Below are positions 6,636 through 15,768 of a DNA stretch of 32,682 nucleotides, piece by piece. The stretch's first letter is position 1. Every line of letters starts with the position of its first letter. The position numbers and the translations under genes were made by a program. The stretch comes from Clostridiales bacterium (GTDB taxonomy: Bacteria; Bacillota; Clostridia; Saccharofermentanales; Saccharofermentanaceae): assembly GCA_017550385.1 (NCBI GenBank), contig JAFZPJ010000053.1, positions 1 to 32,682 on the forward strand, given 5' to 3'. Under the pieces are notes generated by a model. It made no database searches. It was given only the letters and a program-made list of their open reading frames with translations, and was not told the DNA's origin.

Positions 6636-7239
6636 AGCACAGGCCGCTCTCGGCGATGCTTTCGATTATGCAGTCAACACCTGTCATATATCCGGCAGCG
6701 ATTTTATAAGACTTTTTACTGCAAGCTCAGTCAGCAGAAGGTTTGGGAACGGTGAGCCGATATATATTGCAGGCAAAAGCGGCATCGAGATCGCCATCGA
6801 TGTCGTGCTGGAGACTACAGGTAAACTCCTTGAATATGAACCAAAGGAACAATTCCGCCGTTCCACAGAATACTGGATCGGTTGGGCTGTATGCTACTAC
6901 CAGTGGTTCTCGGGAAGAAGTTTTGATGAGATCTTCGAGGTGCTTTCATTCAAAGACCTGAAAAGGATGTACACCACCCTTCACGAAGCGGATATCTCGA
7001 AGTTTGCTGAGATCGCCGATGCGAAGCTGCGCGAACACTTTCAAGACACCAGGCTCAAACGCCTCCGCTCCTATTACGGTTTTACGCAAGCAGAACTCGC
7101 CAGAAGATCCGGTGTATCGCTCAGATCTATCCAGATGTATGAACAGCGAAACAAAGACATCAACAAAGCAAGCGCCGAGACTCTCTACAGCATAGCCACC
7201 GTTCTCGGTTGCCGCATGGAAGACCTGATCGAGAAGTGA
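6601..7239 (+). CDS. XRE-domain protein, probable antitoxin of the DUF3990 gene
   Basis: 212 aa from the ATG at 6601. AGGAGG at 6584-6589 is 11 bases upstream; a longer frame from 6553 would begin inside the DUF3990 gene with residues unlike the family. Residues 1-135 form a helical domain (IRAYQETYLSKAQAALGDAF, FGNGEPIYIAGKSGIEIA), and the C-terminus from about residue 150 is a clear Cro/CI helix-turn-helix (YYGFTQAELARRSGVSLRSI QMYE). It overlaps the DUF3990 gene by 35 bases, so the two are translationally coupled. The arrangement fits an antitoxin that binds the ART protein through its N-terminal domain and autoregulates through the HTH. Confidence 0.82.
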   Translation: MIRAYQETYLSKAQAALGDAFDYAVNTCHISGSDFIRLFTASSVSRRFGNGEPIYIAGKSGIEIAIDVVLETTGKLLEYEPKEQFRRSTEYWIGWAVCYYQWFSGRSFDEIFEVLSFKDLKRMYTTLHEADISKFAEIADAKLREHFQDTRLKRLRSYYGFTQAELARRSGVSLRSIQMYEQRNKDINKASAETLYSIATVLGCRMEDLIEK

Positions 7240-7305
7240 GTTCGTCTCTCAATAACTAAACCTAGAAGACGGAGATGCAATGCTATTCGAGAGTATAATT
7301 TAAAT

Positions 7306-9156
7306 ATGAGCAGAATAGCACAGATGGGGAAAAATGATTTAAAAACTTGGTGCGTGCAGAACGGTCGCACGGATCTGTTGCTTGAGTGGGATTATGAGAA
7401 AAATGCTAATTTGACTCCGGACAAAGTATCATCAGGCTCTGATAGAGCTGTATGGTGGAAATGCTCCAATGGACATGAATGGTCATCGAAAATCAATAAC
7501 AGAACCAAAAAAGGATGTCCGTATTGTTCTGGAAGAAGAGCGGTTAAGGGTGAAAATGATCTAATGACTTTAAACCCTGCGCTTGCTGAAGAGTGGTGTT
7601 ATGAAAAGAATGGCAGTTTAACTCCAGATCAAGTAAAAGTCGGTTCTGAGAAAGAAGTTTGGTGGCGATGCTCAAAAGGACATGAATGGAAGGCGCGGAT
7701 TTATAGTCGCGCTAAAGGGTCTGGTTGCCCGTTTTGTTCGAACACTAAAGTTTTAGCGGGCTTTAACGATTTGGGCACAACAAAACCCGAATTGCTAAAA
7801 GAATGGGATTACTTAAAAAACGGTGATTTGACTCCGAAAAAAGTAACTGCATGGTCACTTAAAAAAGTGTGGTGGAAATGTGCTATTGGTCATGAATGGC
7901 AATCTGTTGTATCAAGTCGTTCTAGAGGTCTTGGTTGTCCATATTGCTCTGGTCAGAGAGTATGGGTAGGTTATAACGATTTAGCAACGGTAAAACCAGA
8001 TATTGCGAAAGAATGGAATTATGAAAAGAATGGCCGGCTAACGCCTAAAGATGTTTCTATTAGTTCAGGAAGAAAAGTCTGGTGGAAATGCACCAAAGGG
8101 CATGAGTGGCAGGCGATAATCGCAAATCGTTCGAAGGGAAGCGGATGTCGTATATGTCAAAACGAAATACAAACATCATTTCCGGAACAAGCTATTTTCT
8201 ATTATATACAGCAGGTATTCCCTGATGCTGAAAACAGGAACACTGAAGTATTGGATGGACGAGAATTAGATATATTTATTCCGTCGAAGCATATTGGTAT
8301 CGAGTTTGACGGAAGCACATGGCATAAGAATATCGCTAGAGATGAAACAAAGAACGATATGTGTGCCGAAAAAGGTATTGTTCTTTATAGAGTTCGCGAT
8401 GCAGCAAGCCCTAAACTAAAACCTAATCCTATGGTTTATGAAATAGTATTTGATTCATATCGCAATGATTCTCTTGAAATGGCTATCAATTTATTGCTCT
8501 TAAAGCTGAACCAAAGTCTTGATGTTTCTATTGAACGAGATCGAAGTAGTATTCTCGAACTGTTCCGCACAAAGAAGAAAGAATCATCTGTTGAAGAATC
8601 TTTTCTAAAACTTGAATGGAATACAGAGAAAAATGGTTTGTTGACTCCCGATTTATTTGATTTGCATTCGGGAGAAACTGTTTGGTGGAAGTGTTCAAAA
8701 GGGCATGAGTGGACGGCATCTATATACAATCGAACCCGAGGAAAGAAGTGTCCTTACTGTTCCGGAAGAAATACGATTATTGGCGTGAACGATCTTGAAA
8801 CCTGCAGACCTGATTTAGCTAAGGAATGGAATTATGAAAAGAATTCTCAACTACAGCCTTCTCAAGTTAAGGTAAGTTCTGGAAAAACTGTATGGTGGAA
8901 GTGTTCAGTTTGTGGCCATGAATGGAAAACGCGTATTGCGAATCGTTCATCTGGATATGGGTGTCCAGAATGTGGCAAAGAGAAAACTCGGGCATCAAAG
9001 ATTAAACCTGTAATGAATATAGATACCGGAGAGAGCTTTAAAGACGCTTCTGAAGCAGCCGCGTTTTACTGCTTAAAATCTCCAAACCAAATTCGCACAT
9101 GCTGTAGAGGGCAACAAAAAACTGCAGGCGGTTATCATTGGAAATATTTAGATTGA
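7306..9156 (+). CDS. Six-zinc-ribbon protein with embedded endonuclease-like domain and NUMOD1-like tail
   Basis: 616 aa. Six copies of a treble-clef/zinc-ribbon repeat (EWxYEKNxxLTPxxV...VWWKCxxGHEW...CPYC) at about residues 27-75, 96-145, 166-215, 236-285, 436-485 and 506-556. Between repeats 4 and 5, residues 290-385 look like a Vsr/DUF559-type PD-(D/E)xK nuclease: RELDIFIPSKHIGIEFDGST (Asp322, Glu333, Asp335), then GIVLYRVRD. The C-terminus (MNIDTGESFKDASEAAAFYC ... KTAGGYHWKYL) resembles the NUMOD1 DNA-binding modules of homing endonucleases. I infer a DNA-targeting nuclease, possibly for defence or mobility. Base composition is visibly more AT-rich than the core genes. TATAAT at 7294-7299 is 6 bases before the ATG, so the start may be leaderless; ATG 7324 is an alternative. 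Confidence 0.85.
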   Translation: MSRIAQMGKNDLKTWCVQNGRTDLLLEWDYEKNANLTPDKVSSGSDRAVWWKCSNGHEWSSKINNRTKKGCPYCSGRRAVKGENDLMTLNPALAEEWCYEKNGSLTPDQVKVGSEKEVWWRCSKGHEWKARIYSRAKGSGCPFCSNTKVLAGFNDLGTTKPELLKEWDYLKNGDLTPKKVTAWSLKKVWWKCAIGHEWQSVVSSRSRGLGCPYCSGQRVWVGYNDLATVKPDIAKEWNYEKNGRLTPKDVSISSGRKVWWKCTKGHEWQAIIANRSKGSGCRICQNEIQTSFPEQAIFYYIQQVFPDAENRNTEVLDGRELDIFIPSKHIGIEFDGSTWHKNIARDETKNDMCAEKGIVLYRVRDAASPKLKPNPMVYEIVFDSYRNDSLEMAINLLLLKLNQSLDVSIERDRSSILELFRTKKKESSVEESFLKLEWNTEKNGLLTPDLFDLHSGETVWWKCSKGHEWTASIYNRTRGKKCPYCSGRNTIIGVNDLETCRPDLAKEWNYEKNSQLQPSQVKVSSGKTVWWKCSVCGHEWKTRIANRSSGYGCPECGKEKTRASKIKPVMNIDTGESFKDASEAAAFYCLKSPNQIRTCCRGQQKTAGGYHWKYLD

Positions 9157-9411
9157 CGTTGTTTTACATCTTTTGTCAAATTACCAACCGTATTCCTTGC
9201 GTGGTGTTATCCAAAAACGAGGAAAAACTAGTTATCGTATCTGAACTGTATCACATGGCTATTATTATGCTGACCCGTGCAACAACTATATCCGTTTTAT
9301 GATGCCTGTTTTCAAGTATATTATGAGATTATTAACCCGTTATTCATAGATTTCATTCTTTATAAATATATCCATGAATTGACCGTGATAGAATTAATTA
9401 AAGGATGCTCT
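9157..9411. other. AT-rich intergenic gap, no gene seen
   Basis: 255 bases between the zinc-ribbon gene and the lipoprotein gene. An in-frame extension of the lipoprotein ORF from 9277 exists but has no ribosome site and no family-like sequence. A weak TTGAC...GTCAA inverted repeat lies just after the zinc-ribbon stop. I see no RNA gene. Confidence 0.4.
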
Positions 9412-10080
9412 ATGAAACTCGGACGATCTATATCTTCTCTTATTTTGATTCTATCAGTGGCAGTAGCTGCTTTAATGATTGCGGCTTGTGAACAAAACAA
9501 AGTGAATTCAGATATTGTTGAATCTGATTCTTCTGTGATAGAAAGCACTGTGTCATTGTCCGATTTCACTGTTGCATCTTCTCCTGTTGAAAACGAGATA
9601 ATTACAACCACTGCCTCTACAGAAATTACGGATAAAACAACAATGGTTTCAAGTCAGGCAACAGTCCTATCTTCAACCACTACAAAAGACGCTGAAGCAA
9701 TTGATACAAATGTATTAATTGAGAATACACCTGAAACTACGCAAACTTCACTAGCTGTAAATACTCCTAATCCAACACCGACTCCAATCCCTCCGACTTC
9801 AACACCTCAACCTGCTGATGTACAGTCAAATAGCACGCCGGCACCGGAACCCCCTCCACCTGAGACCTTTCCCGAACTACTAGGTTACAACATACAATTG
9901 AAAGTATACTATCAAGATGAGAATGGCTACGGAGAAGATACGGTTGATTTTCCTGAAATGGTTCCAGTGGATGAGGATGGTGTTCTGATTACTGATATTA
10001 TCTCAACATATGTAGCTAGTAACTATCCACCCGGAAGTGCTTGGTTAGTTTTGGACAATAGAGTGCCTGTTTGGAAATGA
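9412..10080 (+). CDS. Secreted lipoprotein with Ser/Thr/Pro-rich stalk, unknown
   Basis: 222 aa. I start at the ATG at 9412, preceded by AAAGGA, because a signal peptide begins there: MKLGRSISSLILILSVAVAA then LMIAAC, a lipobox with Cys26 as the lipid anchor. Residues about 30-150 are a low-complexity Ser/Thr/Pro stalk including TPNPTPTPIPPTSTPQP, suited to span the cell wall. The last 60 residues form a small domain with YNIQLKVYYQDENGYGEDTV and GSAWLVLDNRVPVW. I do not recognise that domain. AT-rich like its upstream neighbour. Followed by a clear terminator. Confidence 0.78.
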   Translation: MKLGRSISSLILILSVAVAALMIAACEQNKVNSDIVESDSSVIESTVSLSDFTVASSPVENEIITTTASTEITDKTTMVSSQATVLSSTTTKDAEAIDTNVLIENTPETTQTSLAVNTPNPTPTPIPPTSTPQPADVQSNSTPAPEPPPPETFPELLGYNIQLKVYYQDENGYGEDTVDFPEMVPVDEDGVLITDIISTYVASNYPPGSAWLVLDNRVPVWK

Positions 10081-10110
10081 TTTGATATTCCTGTGGTAAA
10101 ACACATATAT

Positions 10111-10158
10111 AAAGACCTCGCACTACCAAAAACGGTAATACAAGGTCTTTATTGTTTT
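10111..10158 (+). terminator. Terminator of the lipoprotein gene
   Basis: AAAGACCT (10111-10118) pairs with AGGTCTTT (10143-10150), with an inner TACC/GGTA pairing around an AAAAAC loop, followed by ATTGTTTTTG. It lies between the converging lipoprotein and guaA genes and may also slow transcription from the guaA side. Confidence 0.75.
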
Positions 10159-10237
10159 TGCTTTTTTGCTTTATCCCGTCAGGCTAATTTCTTTTGCCCT
10201 ATCGAGAATAAATCTGTTTGCCTCGATACATTTGCAA

Positions 10238-11779
10238 TTATTCGAGTTCTATCGTAGCCGGCGGTTTGCCCGTGCAATCGTAGAATACTCTGCTGATGCC
10301 CTTGACTTCGTTTACGATCCTGTTCGTTACCTTGCCGATGAGGGACCAGGGAAGCTCTGCTGCTTCGGCGGTCATGAAGTCTGTCGTTGTGACTGCGCGG
10401 AGCAGGCACGCATAATCGTATGTTCTCTCATCGCCCATGCATCCGACCGAACGTACGTTGGTAAGTGCTACGAAATACTGGTTGGCATACTTGTCGAAGC
10501 CTGCGAGCTGCATCTCTCTTCTGAAGATGGCATCCGCATCCTGAACGAGCTTTACTTTCTCTGCAGTAACTTCGCCGATGATCCTTATCGCGAGACCCGG
10601 ACCCGGGAACGGCTGACGGAACACAAGATTCTCGGGTATTCCGAGCTCAAGGCCTGCCTTCCTTACCTCGTCCTTGAACAGGAGCCTGAGGGGCTCGATG
10701 ATCTCTTTGAAATCAACATAGTCGGGAAGTCCGCCTACGTTGTGGTGGCTCTTGATGACGGCGCTCTTGCCGAGGCCGGACTCGATGACGTCAGGATAGA
10801 TCGTACCCTGTACGAGGAAGTCGACAGCGCCGACCTTCTTTGCTTCTTCTTCGAATACTCTGATGAACTCTTCGCCGATGATCTTACGCTTTGTCTCAGG
10901 GTCTGTAACGCCTGCGAGCTTGGAATAGAAACGCTCCTGTGCATTGACCCTGATGAAGTTAAGATCGTAAGGACCTTCGGGACCGAATACCGCTTCTACC
11001 TCGTCGCCCTCGTTCTTACGGAGAAGTCCGTGGTCAACGAAAACGCATGTGAGCTGCTTGCCTACTGCCTTCGACAGGAGAACTGCAGCAACGGAAGAAT
11101 CAACACCGCCGGAAAGTGCGCAGAGCACGCGGCCGCTGCCGACCTTCTCGCGGATCTCCTTGATCGATGTCTCGACGAAAGAATCCATCTTCCAGTCGCA
11201 CTTGCACTGGCAGACGTCCTTGACGAAGTTAGCGAGCATCTTGGTGCCTTCCGTCGTATGAACAACTTCCGGGTGGAACTGTACGCAGTAAAGTTTATCT
11301 TCGACATTCTCGGCTGCAGCTACCGGGCATACTTCGGTGTGTGCCGTGATCTTGAAGCCGGGTGCAGGTGTGGCGATATATACGGTGTGGCTCATCCAGC
11401 AGACTGTTTTCGGTGAGATGTCCTTGAAGAGCTTTGCATCGGTATCTACGAGCACGTCTGTGTGGCCGTACTCTCTTACGGGTGCCGCCTTGACCTCGCC
11501 GCCAAGAAGATAGTTCATGAGCTGCGCGCCGTAGCAGATTCCGAGGACCGGAATGCCCAGCTTGAACAGCTCGGGCGAGCACTTGGGTGCGTCTTCTTCG
11601 TATACGGTGGAAGGACCGCCGGTGAGGATGATGCCCTTGGGGTTAAGCGCCTTTATCTCTTCAATACTCGTGGTGTGAGGTCTGACTTCGCTGTAGACAT
11701 TCTGTTCTCTGACACGTCTCGCGATAAGCTGGTTATACTGTCCGCCAAAATCGAGGACCAAGATCATTTCCTGCGCCAT
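10238..11779 (-). CDS. guaA: GMP synthase (glutamine-hydrolysing)
   Basis: 513 aa, the usual full length. It converts XMP to GMP with ATP and glutamine. The class I glutamine amidotransferase domain (residues 1-190) has GICYGAQLM with the nucleophile Cys and FHPEV with the catalytic His; the ATP-pyrophosphatase domain has the P-loop [14 protein letters not shown]; the C-terminal dimerisation domain ends [10 protein letters not shown], the conserved XMP-binding tail. CCGGAGG precedes the ATG, and a TATAAT -10 (minus strand) lies at 11813-11818 without a good -35. I see no purine riboswitch fold upstream. It is in the same strand cluster as purA beside oriC. Confidence 0.97.
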   Translation of the reverse strand: MAQEMILVLDFGGQYNQLIARRVREQNVYSEVRPHTTSIEEIKALNPKGIILTGGPSTVYEEDAPKCSPELFKLGIPVLGICYGAQLMNYLLGGEVKAAPVREYGHTDVLVDTDAKLFKDISPKTVCWMSHTVYIATPAPGFKITAHTEVCPVAAAENVEDKLYCVQFHPEVVHTTEGTKMLANFVKDVCQCKCDWKMDSFVETSIKEIREKVGSGRVLCALSGGVDSSVAAVLLSKAVGKQLTCVFVDHGLLRKNEGDEVEAVFGPEGPYDLNFIRVNAQERFYSKLAGVTDPETKRKIIGEEFIRVFEEEAKKVGAVDFLVQGTIYPDVIESGLGKSAVIKSHHNVGGLPDYVDFKEIIEPLRLLFKDEVRKAGLELGIPENLVFRQPFPGPGLAIRIIGEVTAEKVKLVQDADAIFRREMQLAGFDKYANQYFVALTNVRSVGCMGDERTYDYACLLRAVTTTDFMTAEAAELPWSLIGKVTNRIVNEVKGISRVFYDCTGKPPATIELE

Positions 11780-11878
11780 AAGAGCCTCCGGAACATATAT
11801 TTTTATGGGTTAATTATACTATCGAGTAATGTTAACCGCGTTTGTCTAATAGTTCAAATAGTGATCGATGCGCCGCCG

Positions 11879-13552
11879 TTATGTTTGGATGAGATATACA
11901 TAAGCGATAACGTGCGAATGTCCGACCTCCCACAGACGGAATTCTACGCCGCCGGGTTCGGGGATGGTATCTACGGGAAGCGTGAATTCAAAGGTGTTCT
12001 GACCGTTCTCTTCGACGGTGAACGTCTCCGTCTCTCCGTAGTCCACATCGTTATATTCCCAGTCGTACTCGAGCACTGTGCCCATGGTAAAGCTCTTGTC
12101 GTATGTGACCATGATGGTGACGCCGTCTTCGTCGATGCAGTAACCCGCGGTGTTAAGCCAGCCGGGCTCCTTGCTGTAGTGCATGTAGATGCCGTTCTCG
12201 TCCGTATCGGATGCGCCGTAGATCAGCGTTCCGTCAGACCAGTCGGGCAGGTATTCGTATACTTTGACTGCCTGGTTCTGGTGAGCTTCCGTGCCCTGCC
12301 ATTCGATATAGCCGTCGGCGTTCGTATAGTCTGCCGCAGCATCTCCTTCGCCGTCTGCGCCCTCGAGTAATTCTTCGTACTGCTCCTCGGTGAGCTCGCC
12401 TGCGAGATAGAGGTTCGTTACCGCCTGGACGTAGCACTCCTGTGCCTGCTCGTCCGATATCACGCCTGCACCGGTCAGATCGTATGAAGTGAACGGCAGG
12501 ATATCGCCGCCGAGGATGACCTCGGGGGTCTCTGAAGCCGCATCGATAGACGCGAACTGATAGTAATCCTCGCCGTCCATGTCCGGGATCTGCTTTGCCA
12601 GATCGAAGTAGATCTCCGCATACATCGAGCTCCAGATCTCTTCCTCGGACAAGCCGCTGCAGCCCGTCTGCGCCCTTATCGTTGCCATGTAGCCTTCGAT
12701 CACGCGCTCGTCGGAAGACAGGTATTCGAGGATCGCTTCCGTGGACGGAGCCTTGCCGGTGATCTCGTAGTAGTTCTCGACGCCGTAGTACTGGTCGGAC
12801 TCTTCGCATGTGTATCCGTTGTCGACGATGTATCCGATGTATGCTTTCGTGAACTCGGCCACTGCTTCATCCAGAAGATCGCTGTCGTACTCTCCGTCGT
12901 CGAACACCCTCATGGTATCCATGTCCAGCGTGAAGTAGTTCTGAGAGAACTCGCCTTCTGCCAGGGCCGGATAGAGACCTGTGACCGCAGCTGCGGCGTC
13001 CTCCTGCGATATGGTCCTGATCTTGATATAGTAGGGCCTGTCGAACATCTTCATGAACCTGATCACGGCAGAATCGTCGATGATCCAGTTGCCGTCGTCA
13101 TCGAGACTGAATGTCAGGGAGAGATACTCCGTCGAGAAGTTATCGTAAGCTTCGATCTTCTCATAGTATTCTTCTATGGTCATCTCGTAGCCTTCGTCCC
13201 TTGCAAAATCGACGATGTTGATGAACGAGAGCTTAAGCCTTACCCTCGCCTTGTTGTGCTCGCGGTCGACCTTGATGCTCTTGTACTCGGCGATCTCAGT
13301 CTTCTGCGCGATCTGCATTACCATCTCTGCCTTGTCTTCGTTATAGAAGACATATGGGTAATCAGTACCCGTCAGCTCTTCGACGCCTTCCGTATCGCCG
13401 TTCATCATAGCCTCGATGAACTTCGCGGACAGATCCTTAAGTGTCTCCTCATCCTTTGCCGTGCTGATACCGCAGCCTGACTGCATGACGGCACAAAAGA
13501 GCAGGGCAACAGTTATGAGGATAACTGCCGCCCTGTTGCTTGTTCTTTTCAT
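11879..13552 (-). CDS. Large predicted lipoprotein, function unknown
   Basis: 557 aa starting at the ATG at 13552; the longer open frame upstream lies within purA and is not protein-like. A signal peptide (MKRTSNRAAVILITVALLFC) ends in the lipobox MQSGC with Cys27 as lipid anchor. Residues about 35-180 resemble an NTF2-like/DUF5105-type fold (KFIEAMMNGDTEGVEELTG, KARVRLKLSFI). The middle is acidic and has a SHOCT-like LAGELTEEQYEELLEG. The C-terminal 120 residues form a beta-rich domain ending VGHSHVIAYVYLIQT. It starts 25 bases after purA and is likely co-transcribed. No enzyme motif seen; surface-exposed role inferred. Confidence 0.82.
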   Translation of the reverse strand: MKRTSNRAAVILITVALLFCAVMQSGCGISTAKDEETLKDLSAKFIEAMMNGDTEGVEELTGTDYPYVFYNEDKAEMVMQIAQKTEIAEYKSIKVDREHNKARVRLKLSFINIVDFARDEGYEMTIEEYYEKIEAYDNFSTEYLSLTFSLDDDGNWIIDDSAVIRFMKMFDRPYYIKIRTISQEDAAAAVTGLYPALAEGEFSQNYFTLDMDTMRVFDDGEYDSDLLDEAVAEFTKAYIGYIVDNGYTCEESDQYYGVENYYEITGKAPSTEAILEYLSSDERVIEGYMATIRAQTGCSGLSEEEIWSSMYAEIYFDLAKQIPDMDGEDYYQFASIDAASETPEVILGGDILPFTSYDLTGAGVISDEQAQECYVQAVTNLYLAGELTEEQYEELLEGADGEGDAAADYTNADGYIEWQGTEAHQNQAVKVYEYLPDWSDGTLIYGASDTDENGIYMHYSKEPGWLNTAGYCIDEDGVTIMVTYDKSFTMGTVLEYDWEYNDVDYGETETFTVEENGQNTFEFTLPVDTIPEPGGVEFRLWEVGHSHVIAYVYLIQT

Positions 13553-13577
13553 TCTCGAGATTCCCCGGGATAAACCC

Positions 13578-14858
13578 TTATCTGTAGATGATCTCTTCTC
13601 TTGCAGGACCCGTCGATACGATGGAGATCTTGACTCCGAGCTCCTTCTCGATGAATTCGACGTAGTCCTGTGCTTCCTTCGGGAGCTTGTCGTAATCGGT
13701 GAGGCCCCTGATCTCGCCCTTGCCCTTCCATGAAGGCAGGTACTCGATGACGGGCTTGCACTTATCGAGCAGCGTGGGATTCGGGAAATCCTTTGTGATC
13801 TCGCCGTCGATCTCGTAGCCCGTGCATACCGGGATCTTATCGAGGTAACCAAGTACGTCGAGGTTTGTGAGAGCAACATCCGTAGCGCCCTGGAGCCTTA
13901 CGCCGTAACGTGTGGCAACGCAGTCGAACCAGCCGACTCTTCTCGGTCTGCCCGTGGTAGCGCCGTACTCGCCCTTATCGCCGCCTCTGTCTCTGAGTTC
14001 CTTAGCTACTGCTTCGTCGAGGATCTCGGATACGAACGCGCCGCCGCCTACGCTTGAAGAATATGCCTTTGTAACTGCGACGATCTTCTTGATCTCATAA
14101 GGAGGTATGCCTGCACCTACCGTGCCGTAACCTGCGAGAGTGGAAGAAGAAGTAACCATCGGGTAGATGCCCATGTCAGGGTCCTTCATGGTGCCGAGCT
14201 GGCCTTCTAAGAGGATCTTCTTGCCTGCCTTGACTGCCTCATACAGGAATGCCTGTGTGTTGGTTACGAACGGCTTGATGAGTCTTCCCTGCTCGAGCAT
14301 CTCGGCAAGGAGCTCGTCAGACTTGATGGGATCCTTGTGATAGAGGTTTACCAGGAGTGCGTTCTTGATCTCGAGTACGCGCTCGATCTTCTCCTTGAGC
14401 GTTGCCTCATCGAAGAGCTCCGATACCTGGAAACCGATCTTGGCATACTTGTCCGAGAAGAACGGAGCGATGCCGGACTTGGTAGAACCGAAGGCCTTGC
14501 CTCCCAGTCTCTCCTCTTCGAACTTATCGAAATCAACATGGTAAGGCATGATGACCTGAACCCTGTCGGATACGAGAAGCTGCGGGTTGAGGCCGCGCTC
14601 CTTGACTTCGTTGTATTCATTGATGAACTTGTGTATATCGAGCGCCACGCCGTTGCCGATAATGTTCACGATGTTGTCGTGGCATACGCCGGAAGGCATG
14701 AGATGAAGGGCAAACCTGCCGTGCTCGTTTATGATCGTATGGCCTGCGTTCGCGCCGCCCTGAAATCTTATGACGATATCAGAATCGTTAGCGAGAAGAT
14801 CCGTGATCTTACCCTTACCCTCGTCGCCCCAGTTGGCGCCAACTATCGCGGTTACCAT
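13578..14858 (-). CDS. purA: Adenylosuccinate synthase
   Basis: 426 aa. GTP-dependent joining of IMP and aspartate to adenylosuccinate, the first step to AMP. Motifs: WGDEGKGKITDLL (P-loop with catalytic Asp), GGANAGHTI (catalytic His), the IMP-binding GTMKDPDMGIYPMVTSSST, and ATTGRPRRVGWFD near the substrate loop. GGAGG is 7 bases before the ATG, and TATAAT (minus strand) is at 14895-14900 with a weak -35. The lipoprotein gene follows. With guaA it gives both exits from IMP, next to the origin where gene dosage is highest. Confidence 0.97.
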   Translation of the reverse strand: MVTAIVGANWGDEGKGKITDLLANDSDIVIRFQGGANAGHTIINEHGRFALHLMPSGVCHDNIVNIIGNGVALDIHKFINEYNEVKERGLNPQLLVSDRVQVIMPYHVDFDKFEEERLGGKAFGSTKSGIAPFFSDKYAKIGFQVSELFDEATLKEKIERVLEIKNALLVNLYHKDPIKSDELLAEMLEQGRLIKPFVTNTQAFLYEAVKAGKKILLEGQLGTMKDPDMGIYPMVTSSSTLAGYGTVGAGIPPYEIKKIVAVTKAYSSSVGGGAFVSEILDEAVAKELRDRGGDKGEYGATTGRPRRVGWFDCVATRYGVRLQGATDVALTNLDVLGYLDKIPVCTGYEIDGEITKDFPNPTLLDKCKPVIEYLPSWKGKGEIRGLTDYDKLPKEAQDYVEFIEKELGVKISIVSTGPAREEIIYR

Positions 14859-14924
14859 ATTAATTCCTCCAGATGGTATAAAAATGACGGACCTATTATA
14901 AAACTAATTTCCGATTATTGCGAG

Positions 14925-15671
14925 TTACTGTGCAAGCTTGCAGATGACGAGCTGTCTTAAGGTCGACTGTCCGTTCTCATACGCGCATGTGACCAGCGTC
15001 AGCTGCGGCACGTCGGACACGCTCGCATCAATGTAGTTGATGAGGTCTTCCTTCGGGATCACGAGAGACGACTCTACCACGAATACGTACACCGTACCGT
15101 CCGTTGCCGTGAAGATGACCTGGTCTCCGGCCTGCAGCTTGTTGATCTTGGCAAAGGCCGTTCCGTTCTTGAAGTGATGTCCCAGGATCGTGGAGTTGCC
15201 GTTCTGTCCCGGCACCACGGAATACTCGTAGAGACCTACGCCGTATCTGAGCGATACCTTGGTCGCGACGTCCCACACCGGCATCTCCTGGCCGATCGCG
15301 TCTATCGTGAGGTAGCCGATGCAGTTGAGGACAACTTCTTCATCACTGCCGCTGCCGCCGCCTGCCTGTGCCTGGGTGGTCTCCGACTCGATGATGAGCT
15401 CCGCATCGCCGTAGTAGTCTACGCTCTCCCCCGGAACTTCGTTGCCGTCCTTCGGAACGACCATCGTGATCTCGGTGTTGCCCGCACTCATCTCGGACTG
15501 GATGATGTTCATGGCATCGCCCGTTATCTGCGAACGCTTCCATGCTTTATACGGCTCTATAAGAAGAAAGATAACGCCTGCTATCAGGAGGACTCCGCTG
15601 ATGATTATCAGGACCGTGTTGATCCTTTTTCTCTTTTGTCTGTCAGCTTCGCCCATATCTCTGCGGGACAT
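14925..15671 (-). CDS. Sortase (cysteine transpeptidase)
   Basis: 248 aa. An N-terminal membrane helix (about residues 17-37, TVLIIISGVLLIAGVIFLLI) is followed by an acidic linker and a sortase beta-barrel. Catalytic residues: His in STILGHHFKNG, Cys in LTLVTCAYENG and Arg in STLRQLVIC. It cuts sorting signals and links proteins to the cell wall or into pili, outside the membrane. No LPxTG protein is in the window, so the substrate and class are open. I choose the ATG at 15671 because AGAGGTG sits 8 bases before it; ATG 15698 would leave almost no leader after the TATAAT at 15710-15715. It is divergent from dnaA. Confidence 0.9.
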   Translation of the reverse strand: MSRRDMGEADRQKRKRINTVLIIISGVLLIAGVIFLLIEPYKAWKRSQITGDAMNIIQSEMSAGNTEITMVVPKDGNEVPGESVDYYGDAELIIESETTQAQAGGGSGSDEEVVLNCIGYLTIDAIGQEMPVWDVATKVSLRYGVGLYEYSVVPGQNGNSTILGHHFKNGTAFAKINKLQAGDQVIFTATDGTVYVFVVESSLVIPKEDLINYIDASVSDVPQLTLVTCAYENGQSTLRQLVICKLAQ

Positions 15672-15736
15672 ATCAGGTACACCTCTGTCATTTCTCAAAA
15701 TCTACTAACATTATACCCTCTATCCGTGCTATTATG

Positions 15737-15745
15737 TTGTTCACA
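15737..15745 (+). promoter_or_regulatory. Possible DnaA box upstream of dnaA
   Basis: TTGTTCACA matches the consensus TTATCCACA at 7 of 9 positions and lies 24 bases before the dnaA start, where dnaA autoregulation boxes are common. A single weak match. Confidence 0.35.
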
Positions 15746-15768
15746 CGCGAAAATCTGGAGGGGACATC

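Noticed and set aside
7380-8160. Evenly spaced repeats that might look like a CRISPR array
   Set aside because: The repetition is at protein level (zinc ribbons) with divergent codons and an open frame throughout.
9157-9200. TTGAC...GTCAA inverted repeat as terminator of the zinc-ribbon gene
   Set aside because: The stem is only five pairs with a long loop and no T run after it.
10166-11416. 416-aa plus-strand open frame
   Set aside because: It is antisense to guaA, which is certain from its motifs; the translation is low-quality and Ala/Leu/Asp-rich, with no family-like segment.
11780-11878. Purine riboswitch before guaA
   Set aside because: The leader is short and AT-rich; I cannot find the conserved three-way junction or loop motifs.
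13553-13879. N-terminal 109-residue extension of the lipoprotein frame
   Set aside because: It overlaps purA, is Arg/Ser-rich and would bury the signal peptide and lipobox that begin at 13552.
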